Source: Haliotis asinina (Eukaryota > Mollusca > Gastropoda > Lepetellida > Haliotidae). From it: a DNA stretch of 64,000 nt. The notes below the pieces were generated by a model. It worked only from the letters and a program-made list of their open reading frames with translations, was not told where the DNA came from and searched no databases. Both the position numbers and the translations under genes were made by a program. The stretch is from NCBI RefSeq assembly GCF_037392515.1, contig NC_090285.1, positions 6,637,501-6,701,500 of the forward strand, read 5' to 3'. Shown here piece by piece: positions 30,384 through 42,000 of this stretch (positions are counted from its first letter, which is position 1; each line of letters begins with the position of its first letter).

Positions 30384-31232
30384 ATGTTACGATTAGTTTT
30401 TAAGAAGGCAAGAGTGAGACCATCTGGCTCTTATCTACTTGCCCATAGCCACAGAGTGGAAGGAGTGAGTATGCATCAAGACATTTAACAGTCACTGATT
30501 GTGGCCATTTGTGGCCACTAACAATGAGTGTGTATGGTTTTACATTTAAGCAATATCACAGTGGGGGACACCAGACACTGTCTTAACACATAGTACCCAC
30601 GTGGGGAATGAAACCCAGGTCTTTGGTGTGATAAGCAATCACTTTACCCACTAGGCTACTGAACCCTCCTGAGTGGACATTTAGCAAATGACCTGGTTAT
30701 ATACCATGTGCATACTGCTGTTGCTACGCATCAGACCCATTGCAGTGCCTCATACGCTGGAGTATGATTTGTAGATTAATCATTGATTTTTGAGTGGTTC
30801 TTTACATTTTTTACTTGGAAATCCATACATAACTCATGTTCCTCTAGTACATAATAATGTTTTGCCAACAGCTTCACATCTACAAAATTTATACTGGTAA
30901 CATTAACATATTATTACCATATCAGGTGAAGTAATGACTTATGATATTCACAATAACAAGACATGTCATTTTTCATCTTCTTGTTGAATAGTGGGTTATG
31001 AGAGGTATGTAATGCATTTCCTCTACATATTTGATATTTAATCCATCCATGAAATTAAACACAAACACAAGTTTGATTAATTTATTTTATTTCTCAGGCA
31101 AGCCTGGCAGATGATCTTGTTGCATTTAGTTGCAATACAAGAAAACGTAACAAGTATCGCAGTCTTTCCATCAAGGACCTAAGTAGTCCTGAGCAGAATG
31201 GCTCAGTGCAGTTGCCTCAATATGCAACATAA
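30384..31232 (+). CDS. Possible small two-exon gene or alternative 3' end
   Basis: A frame from ATG 30384 runs to a donor 'ggagtgagt' after 30461; a second exon, 31098-31232, begins after 'ttatttctcag' and ends with TAA. Joined in phase they give 71 residues starting 'MLRLVFKKARVRPSGSYLLA' and ending 'SVQLPQYAT'. AATAAA follows at 31338. The second exon could also serve an alternative ending of the SOCS-box gene, using the donor-like 'ttaggttagt' at its stop and an acceptor ending at 31110, which also keeps frame. I recognise no family. Both models rest only on splice motifs and frame. Confidence 0.25.
30525..30669 (-). repeat. tRNA-derived SINE, short-head family
   Basis: Plus-strand reading: 'aagcaatatcacagtggggg', 'acaccagacactg', 'tacccacgtggggaatgaaa', then 'cccaggtctttggtgtgata' and 'ccactaggctactgaaccct'. 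The reverse complement has a B-box-like 'gggtttcattccccacg' and an A-box-like 'agcctagtgggtaaagtg'. It overlaps the possible intron of the small gene at 30384-31232. Confidence 0.8.
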
Positions 31233-31343
31233 TGTCAGCCACTGAGCATACAGTTTCATTGTTATTACACATAAATTAGTATGTAAAGGTTTCTGATTGC
31301 CGAAATCAAAGAATAATTAAAGAAAGGGAGCAGCTTCAATAAA

Positions 31344-33095
31344 CAGTTTCTTTTAAGGCTAAAAACTCCCGTCTTGGTTCTCAGGCACTACCATACATTT
31401 CATTTTTGTTTCAAATTTGAAAAAAATCCACCACCTAACTTGTAAATATTCTGTGTGTTGAACAGATGGTCTCTTCAGTATTAAAAATAATACAAAAAAA
31501 TAATAGACAGATTCCCCCTTTATTTTAATGTTGCTATACTGCATAACTAGTGTTACATTCATGGAGGTAGGGGGAGAGTGTGTGCTTGTTACGCCATTTG
31601 CAAACTTGGGCAATGTAAATGAAATTGCTGACAAGGCACCGCTTACCACGATTTATTGTATTTACTGTATTTTTTGCATTGTTTATGTGGAGATATTACT
31701 ATTGTTGTGTAACTGTCTTGTAATATTAGCCTAAATTCTTTCTAGTGCGATGATAGGAGCACATTCACAGAATATATGGCTCCTGCTTGAATGACTGCGG
31801 AGGCCTCATAAGCTGCTCAAATTTAACAAAAGACAACTGATTTATCAGAATATTCCCCATCAACAACTGAAATAATGTGCCAGTGCTTTTTCCGGTTTGG
31901 TTGTTTGATATCCATTTATTAGTAACATACAAGTTTGGATACAGCACCCTCCTCTCACCCACCCCAAAAACCCAATAAATTAGCCCACCTGGACCATCTT
32001 TCCCAAGAGTCATTGCCTGAGAACCAGTCTCCTTTACTCTCTTTTTTTTTTTTTTGGTGAGCTTTAACATTGTTGCTTCCTCCAAGACCAGTATTAGGCA
32101 GGCTCATTTGGACGTTATGATGTAGGTTTCATGAGCATAGTGAACTTGTTTCTTGGATATTAAATCATAAACAGGCACGAATTAACAACAGTATCACAAA
32201 GCCAGCACTTTGTCTACAGGAACACAGTCCGTTGGTAGTCAAGTGAGCATGTGATAAGCAATCTATCAATGCTGATATGTAATCCTCTACATGATGATAA
32301 ATAGCTGCAATCTGTATTACAAATCTTTCATTGTCCCATCATAAATTGCTTAACAAAATGCTGTTTACACAGATGATACTCATGATTTTAATGTGTTAAT
32401 ACAGGTATGGCATACATTAGTTAATGTCAAATTATACATTATGCACAGTTGTCTCAGCACTGCAGTGAACTATGGTTAATCTGTACACAACAATGATGGT
32501 AAAAGTCTGGCCCAAACTTATGCATGAAACCAAACATGAAATTAGTGATTCCTTCATCAGCTCACCAACTCCACAAATTCAAAATACTTCATGATAAAAA
32601 CGCCACCTGAAAATTGCCCATTTTAGCCTTATAAGGCAGGGTAAATGATAAAAAAATTGGAGAAGAAAAACAAAACACAAGGAAAAGTATCTAAAGCCTT
32701 TCATGGGCATGAAAACATCTTTTACACATTTAACAACTGGGAAGTTTTTTAAATATTTTTTTTTTGTTTTTGGTGAACCTTTTTCATAAAATTGTGTCAC
32801 ATTCAAAAGCAACAGCCAAACAAGGATTTCATTTCTGTCTACTACATCAGGATTTTGGTCTCTCACTTGGACAGCTGACGCACACATACATACAAACATA
32901 CATACATGCACACATACAATAAGGGGAGCCATTGGCCTCCGTAGAGGAATCAAAGACGTAGGATAGGCATTTTTGAGGCACAAAAATGTAGAAATGAAAG
33001 ACACTTTGACAGTTAGTGACTATTTTTTTTTAACTTATATTTTTTTGTTCTTCTGCATAAGACAGCAAAAACTGACATTGACTTTAGCTTCAAAC
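31344..33095. other. Gap between SOCS-box gene region and CSDE1
   Basis: No gene recognised. It should hold the CSDE1 3' UTR (minus strand). AT-rich, with an A-run region near 32040-32055 and a CATA-rich run near 32880-32920. Several short open frames look random. Confidence 0.5.
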
Positions 33096-36000
33096 TCAAA
33101 CAGTTGGTATCCATGGCTGTCGCGGCTGAGAAAAGCCTTTTGAGTTATCTGGGCCTTTGGGCGCTCTGATGACCATCATGCGTTGCCCAACCTCATCCGA
33201 CATACTTTTCAGCCGACTGATAAGGCGTTCCGGGCGCTGATGGTCTCTGGGGAAACAAACAGACATTGATGATGGAATGACAAGGGGACCTAGTGGAACC
33301 ATTTCAAACAAAGCAAAGCAAATCTTAAACAGTTTGGAGAAACTAATGTCAGTAAACTTTTCAACCCATCTATTCTTGATATATAATCAAAATCCTCGGC
33401 ATTAAATAAATACTAAACTTGTATGGCCATAGCATCAGAGAGAAAGGTCACACTTTCAGGGCTATTCCAGCGACACCACAGGAGGGAATACTGCCCTGAA
33501 ACTGGCTTCACACATTTTCTCCTGACATGAACCAAACCAGATCTTGACTGACATGCAAAAGCACTACCTTGCCCTACTTATCTCAATGATATCCTAAATG
33601 ATATTGGATGACAGCTGATGTATGCTGGAGAAGAAAATCAGTTTTCTAGTACATTATATTCCAGTGAATTATTCTGACTTGCAAGGTTGTAATGCTGTGT
33701 ACTTTTTTCAGTCTCAGTTCATATAATTAGCAAATGTTCAAATAAGCTTACGTAATTTTCCTGAGACTGCAGGCTGAGTATTTTCCGTTTCTTTGGTTTT
33801 GCACAACGACAAACTCCACTTCATTCCCTGGCTGAATTTCAGCTCCATCATGGACTTCTGTCATATGGAAGAACAGCTTCTTGCCTTCTTCTACTTCATA
33901 CTGGATGAACCCGAACTGTAAACACACACCATCATTAATACCCTTTCCACACTCTCAAGGGACAATGGTCATGGTAGGTGGTAGGTACACATAAACAAGA
34001 GCAAACACAAATCAGACATTTAAAGACTCCAGATATCATTACCTATCTGGAGGTCTTTAACAATACCAATTTTCGATGACCTTCAGTTTTAAACAGATAG
34101 CAAACAACCAAGCTCATTATCAGACTTTGACCTTGATCGATTGAAAAAAGAAAAAAAAAGAAAAGAGTTGAAAGTATCTGAGACCCATGGCCAATATTTG
34201 GAAGCACTACAAATTGAGCGGTATGCCAACATGACCAGTTCAAGAATTATTCATTCACAACTGTAACTAAATACATTCACATAACTGCTTACAGGGAATT
34301 TTATTAAAAAACAGCAACAAAATATTTGAAAGAGGTGTTAATGTACCTGTCCCTTGACTGAATCCACCCTGGCTCGAACATACTTCCGCAGTGCTGCTAT
34401 GTTGACAGCTCTGTGAGATCCAGAGGACTTCACCACAGCCACATTGAACTTAACAATGTCCCCTTTCTGCAGGAAATCTCGCTTGTCTGCTAGACTTGTG
34501 ATTCCATATGGATAAGTGACCATACTGGGATCGTCCTCCTCCCTCACTTGCACCAGACCACAGTACTCATCCTGCTCAGGGTTGACGATCCTCATTGGAC
34601 GGATAATCTTGCCCTGCAGGATACCCTGATCTCGCAGCATTTCCTGTAAATATGAGTGAGGGACTGACTGAGTACCGGTATGTATTATTGCTTTTACATA
34701 TACTCCAGCAATAATATGACTGGGACCATGGTGTACCCATCTGGTGAACTGAACCCCGATCTTCAGTGTGAAGACTGACACTCTAAACAGAGGGCTATCT
34801 CACCATAATCGTAAACCATGAAGAGATCAGTTCACCTTTGATCAGTTGGTGTACTGTGCATTTATTTATTGTGTTCCTTACTCATGACTGCTGAACAAGC
34901 TTCTTACTTTATAAGGTGGGGGTACTGATGTTAAACACAGACATTACCATCAAACAAAATTAATTGCAATAAGTTTTGATCTGATATACCTCTGGTGCAA
35001 CAGTTCCTTTTGGCAACTTGCGGATATTTTCGGCACTTAATTTGCTGCTTTTTCGAGCAAGGATATACTCCACTTCATCTCCTAGCTCCAGATCACTGGC
35101 ATCCTTGTCGAACGAACTGCAATGTAATAAATGTGTGAATCTCCTGTAACAGCAACATTTCAAACATAACAAAAACCAATACGCACAGACCTGATTTTAC
35201 TGTAAACTGCACAAGTTATATGTGCCTTTACTAGTTTAACAATATGGTAAATTTCCATTTCACTCACAAGTCACTCCTCTTTCATGCTTGAATGTTACTT
35301 AATTCAACAATATTTGAACCATATGATGTCATCTGTAATACTTGAGGTTGAACTGGACAATCATATGATCAGTATAAGCACTGATCTATAAAACTTGGAT
35401 ATGATAAAATACATCACCGGTCAAGGAGCCTGTAAACCCCAATCCCTTAATGTTCCCCTTATTACATGCATGGGTTTTTAAAGACTAAGAATGAATTACC
35501 TATAGTGGAAGAAGACTTCCTTGTCATGTTCCGCATTCTCTATGAAGCCATAATTATCTTTCAGTGTTGCAATAAAGCCCTGACAGCGACCAGTGATGTT
35601 CCTCAAAACCACTCGAACATTCACAGCTTGGCGCTTGTTATTGGACTTTTGTTCCCCTATCGAAAATTCAACCTGAAAAATACAATACATAAGTAACTTA
35701 CACATACATTAAGACAAGTTATGTACAGATATTGTCTAAAATCACCTTGTTGAAAAATACTAAAAAAAACAACCCAAACATTCATGTACAGACTGCAAAT
35801 GTGAAATGCAGTGTTCTTATCATACACATGGATTAGTGTTGAAAATGTGACCAATATTATGTGCCCTTAATATATTATTGGAAATAGTAAACATGGGATC
35901 AAGGAGCATCCTTGCAAATGAGTAAATATTATGATTAAACCCAGAAAATGCTTACGACACCATTAACCCAAATTTTCACAAGTGATTGTCCTGTCTTGAT

Positions 36001-39000
36001 ATATGTAATGGTTTATACAGTCAACTACAAATGTGCAACAGTCACATATCACAACAAATGCATCTAACTGGAAATGCAGGGGTTGAAAAATATTTTGAAA
36101 AGCCACTTGCCACAGGGCAAGTGACATCAAGAAAGTGACTTATCTTGACTACTTTTCCACTTGCCCTGATTTTATGACACAATGCTTGATGTAAATGTTT
36201 ACTGGACTATTTATCGAAGAGTGATAATTTCACTCTCTACTAGCTCTATTTTGTCACTAATGCTAACATTAATAGCTTCATTATTTCATTATGAGCAGAT
36301 ATGAAATGAAATCCAAGATAATTTGCAGTTTGAAACCACAAGTGGAAATTGTCTAGTAGTCCATGGACAATGAAGATACCATTATCTGATTACTCGAAAT
36401 GAAAACCTTGTCCTGGGCGTTGGGATTTTTTACGTTATATATAGCAAGTACAGCAGTCAAAAACATAATATTTGGTTCATCAAAGCATCCTTACCTACAA
36501 CAATGTTTGCACTAATTATGCTTCAGGGATTTAATTGATGATATTTCTCGCAGTTCTTGTTCAGGAAATCAAATGGACCTATTGCTTAATAACAATACCG
36601 ACAGTCTAGGCAAAGTTGATATATTTGTTCGGACACATTTTAATTGCATCAAACATTACAGTTATTCAATATTGACCTACCTTGTCACCATAGCGGGGAG
36701 CCTGTTTCATCTCCACAAGGTCTTTGGTAAAATACGTAATAGACTGGATGGTGCCTTCATAGTCAAAGACAATGTTTCCACCCTCTTGTTCCTTATTCTT
36801 GGCTGGAACGAAAGTACAAATACTACAGCTGCAATTGTGTCAGTTACTTGACATTCTAATAAACTATTCATTAACATGGCTGTCAATTTTAAAAATGGGA
36901 TATATAAAACGTTTGGTTGTAATGTAAGTAGAGCAATGTGCCTGGATATGAGTGCCACATAAGTGGACTCTTACATACAACACACTGTAACTACCATTAT
37001 ATAAGTACGTTGTCAACACCCTGGGCCTACTATTGTTTAAAAAAGAACTGAATTATAGAATATGGGCAAGTTACCACACAGAAGCGAAGACAATGAATAC
37101 CTTGTGTTTTATGAGTTGCAGGCTCTCTGTCTACTGTCCCAATATATTTTTCATTATGAATGGTCAGGAAAGACACAGAACCTTTAGGAAGATGCTTGAT
37201 ACGAATGGCAATCTGACGATTGGAGGCAGAGGGATCCTGAAATCCAAAACATTAATATGATATTGACTCAGTGCATGACTTTAAATTCAGGAACACATAT
37301 TCCCAAGGCACTCAAACTTTAAAACATTCTGTGCCTCTGGCTACTTAAATAATGTTAAAGTAGCCTCCAGTTTGGATTCACAAACCGCATATTACTGAAA
37401 ACTTTGAAATACAAATTCCTATTGGCACACTATGTCTATGACTGTGTAAGCGCAAAATGAAAAGAGAACAAAAAAAAACCAAACACACACCTAGAAAGGG
37501 AAGTGGCTCGGGGGAAAAATAATATGGCATGAATTATCAGGCTTGATAATCACCTCTTTGATAGGTACGCAAACTTTCATTTAAATCATTTCTTCCAGTA
37601 TGCATGAAGCTAAAAAGCATGAAGCAAGGGACATAACTCTATAAAACAAGTCATCAGATGATGATAAATCTCGACAACCCCACATATTTGAAAGAACAAA
37701 TCATCTGACAATTACTTAATTTTTTTTTTTAGATTAAGTCCAAATTGTATAACCATGGAAATCATGAATAATAAAATGCCAAAAATCGTAAATAGCAAAA
37801 GGGACCACTTCAAAATCTATTTGAAACATCTATCACATATTAACATGGTCTCAAACAAAGCCCACCCTACCCTTCTGAGACTAAGTCTGAATTGCTTCAA
37901 TGGAAACAGGGAAAAACAGAAATGACAAACATCTGCCAAAAGGCATCACTTTCTGAAGTTTCATGTTTCTGCTAAGTTCTCATGAAAGATATTGAACGAT
38001 TTGTGATCTGGAAATAGAGCTCAGGACACAAATCAGTTGAAGTTCAGCAACATTGAGCAGTCACTGCCTGCATGAGGATGTATGACAGTTTGACTCCAGT
38101 TTCTAGGACTTCAGTCCTGCTCTTCAAAGAAGCACATGCGATACATGTGGCCACACCTTAAGCAAATGACTTTGTTCAAACTTGTTCACCCTGCAGAAAA
38201 TAGGTACCAGGGGGGATAAGTCATGTGACTATAACCTTCTAGTGTCTAACTGGCAGCTTGGGTTATCTGGGGTTATAATATGCTGAGCTTTGACTATTAG
38301 CCCTATGAGAATACGAGCATGAAGTTTGGCACTATATAAATGGACACAGTATTATTATAACGGCATTACCTGAGCTACAGTAAACTCAAGATCATCCTGT
38401 ACATTGACTGCAGATGTTGGATCAAGAAGTTCACTGAAGTGGAAGAACATTCTAGCATCGCGGTCAGCACACTGGATAAAACCATAGCCTTCTTTCAAGC
38501 TCACAACTAAACCCTGCAGATAGATAAAGAGAACATTTATACATTTCTAACATTTCATATCATAACATATGAAAGATAATTGATCTTACTCAAAGGCAGA
38601 GACAAGTACAGGTTTCAATGGAATACCGCTAACACCATGGTGACAAATGGATGAGAATGCACAATATTTTCCAGAAATTGTTTGATATAATTTTGAGCAT
38701 CTCGATTAATTTAATTTGATGCTCCTGTCAGCAACTAGTACATTAAAGTAAGCCAGTAAATACTAACTAACTACTTTTGTATTGCCAAATCTGTTGTCAC
38801 CAGTTAGGGGCTGAATAAGACCGCTGACTTTTGGTACAATTTGAAACTATCATCAGTGGTTTCCCTTGGTGACTATCCCTTTCAATTCTAACATGTCTAT
38901 GAGTATTCTGACAAGTATAACATACCCGGGTTTAGACCGACAATGAGTTATGTGATTTGTTTAAGTGACAAGCTAACTGGTAAACTTCAATAAAAAAGTT

Positions 39001-42000
39001 GTCAGCTTCTACCCACCGTTTCTCGGACTTCCCCAACTTTATCAAATGTTTCTTCTACTAGTTGTATGTTGGTTGCCCGCTGAAGTTTATCTCGACGATC
39101 AGTTGCAATATTGAACTCCACAGTGTCACCTTGATGAAGAGTATAATCACCTTTCTGGTCTTTATCACCAAATGGAATATCCATTGTACTGAAATTAAAT
39201 AGGAAAGTTGAATCAAAATCAATTATAACACCACTCTAACCTGGCAATGTTGCTGATCTGAGTCAGTATGTTTTATGACAGTTATTATACGAAGACATAT
39301 TATAATCATATCCTAGAAATTAATTTCCATCTCATGCATGAGTGAGGGAGTGTTTACAGTTGACAGCTGCAGTAAGCAATACTTCATCTATGTGATGGTG
39401 ATCTTAAAGAAGTGTTAGTCTCTGCCAGACAATCTAGGGACTGGTACTGTGTGCAGTAATTGATATCGTCATAGTGAGATGGCATGCATTCAAGCAGATC
39501 ACTGCCATCCAATCCATAAAGTCTGACCAATCCAGTGCAACCTCTGGTAATTGTTTGAATTATCCCAGATTTGTATTTAATGTCTAAAGTATCACAAGCA
39601 GATTACATACTTCACACAACAAAAATCACAAAATATACAAAAACTTTGAAAACAAAGAGCCACCACATCTCCAATATACAGACTCCATGCTAATTTTCCT
39701 ACGCAGAGACAGTCATACAAGTACACTGAAAACATACCCTTTAGGTGTTTCATATATTATTCGCCCACCAAGAGGGTCACTTTGTCGACGATTGTTGCCA
39801 TTCTTCAAGGTTTTTAGCACTTTTCCTTTTATCATATCCAGACCAATATCCTCAAATATCACAGTTCCTTCTGGTAAGCGAGATATATCTACAGCAACTT
39901 CTTTGCCCTGCAAAGAAATGTCACATGCATCATTAACACAATCTGGAAAACACAACATACATAAATTCAATGCTTGTGCGCATACCAAAAGTAACGAAAT
40001 CACAAACGCCTACATAGACATGAAACATGAGTGGGTGAGTGAGTTTAGTTTGATGCCGCTTTTAGCAATATTCCAGCTATATCACAGCAGAGAACACCAA
40101 AAGTGGGCTTCACACACTGTACCCATGTGAGGAAACAAACCTGGGTCTTTGGCATGACAAGTGAAGTTTAAACCAGTAGGCTGCCCCACAGACCTTACTA
40201 AACATGAAAAATACCATGTGCAGATGATGGTATTTGAACTGAATATTTAAAAACAGTGTGCGAGTGGTATCTGAAGTAGCATTTAGCAATATTTCAGCTA
40301 TATCATACCACAATGATCACAATTAAAATTAACAAGACAAAAGAATGGTTGATATTATGAGCTACCAACCAATGCTTTTGGGATCCCTGTATTCCCCAAA
40401 ATGACCTCATGCGGCAAACAATAGTGTTAAAAACATTTCTAACTAGGACAATATGAGAGTCCAATAAACACTTGAAAGTTGAATTTTCATACGAAAGTTG
40501 GAAGGTTGAAAAGATCAAAGGCGCCACCCATCATCTAACTGACAACAGATTGTGACAAGACATTAAATATTTCAGGACATAGCCCCAGTACTATCATGAT
40601 CTTTGCTTATCACTTACATTTCTATTCTGAACACTAAATTCGACGTCATCTCCGAGTATTAGCTCATTGATGTTGTCCTTGAATTCACTGTAGTGAAAAA
40701 ATATCTCCCTCACTACATCGGCTCTCTCAATGAAGCCAAACGTCTCTTTCATGGAACACACCACTCCCTGGAACCTCTGCTGACTCGGAGGCTGCAGCAT
40801 CTCAATCTGCCTAGCACGTATGTTACCATTCCTGCAGCAAGCAATAAAGGAAGCTTGGGTGTTTACTGTAACACGGATAGTCTGTGGGTTTATAAACATA
40901 ACAGTGTGGTCTTAACAGGTTCAGCTGTGTAAGACTGTTTAGCACATATAAAAGCAGCATTACATCAAGGAACATCAGTGGACGCTTCACACCATATATC
41001 AAGATAGGGAATCAAACTTATTTCATCTCCACAACAAGGTTTTGCTTTAACCACTGAGCTATGCCTCCTGTTACATCAAGAAGAGAAAAGCCTTTTCACT
41101 TTATAATCTAATAACTTTTCTGCACAAGAAGAATAATTTGAAAGGTAAACTTCAGGTATATTTGAGGGTGTTACCTTTTATCTGTGGCTATGTGAAACAT
41201 AACCTGGTCACCTGGTTTGAGTTTCACACCACTGTCAGACAAATCCTCCAGACCATAGGGAAGGAAGAAGCATTCTCCATTATGTTCATAAGTGACGCGA
41301 CCAAGCCCATCCTGACTGTTAACAACTGTTCCCTGTGCAAGGATATACCACACATATAGCATGTCCCGGAGATTGTCTTTGTTTAAGGACACTTCACAAA
41401 TCACCTATTGTATCTGTGCATGTTCTTAACTTCAATTTTAACTTGTTATTAAACATTGCTATTATGGCAACTGATACATATGACCTTACTTAATCTGACA
41501 TTTTTGTAGGTTAGTCATTTTCTATAAATTGGACACAGTGACAGAGTGCTAGAACAACTGACCTATTGAATTTTTGCAAGACCAGTATCAGGTTCCGAAA
41601 TAGCAACTGCCATGTACATATTTGCCAAAATGCAACAAAATCACATCCTTTGACATAATTTATCTTACATTTTTTGCATGCGATGGTTTAGCCACCTGAA
41701 CTATGCTGCCAACAAAGCGCTCATCACTGAGAATCTCTGTGGTAACCATGCTGTTGTCAACCTTCACCACAGTCACAGCGATAGGTTTCCCTGTCCTCCT
41801 GTCGTAAGACATTTGGAATTCCACTGCATCTGCAACACAAAAGAAAACAAATATTGAAGTTATACTGTCAGATGGTCAAGATTTCAGAACAGATGAGTCA
41901 TCACTATAATGACCTCGCTGCCAATTTAAAATTAATGACATTTACAAGTTTTTTTAAAATGAAAATGTAGTTACCTCCTATTTTCATGGTGTCTATATCA

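Noticed and set aside
36090-36165. Inverted 'cacttgcc / ggcaagtg' as a regulatory hairpin
   Set aside because: Only eight paired bases in AT-rich intron DNA; a dispersed repeat is as likely.
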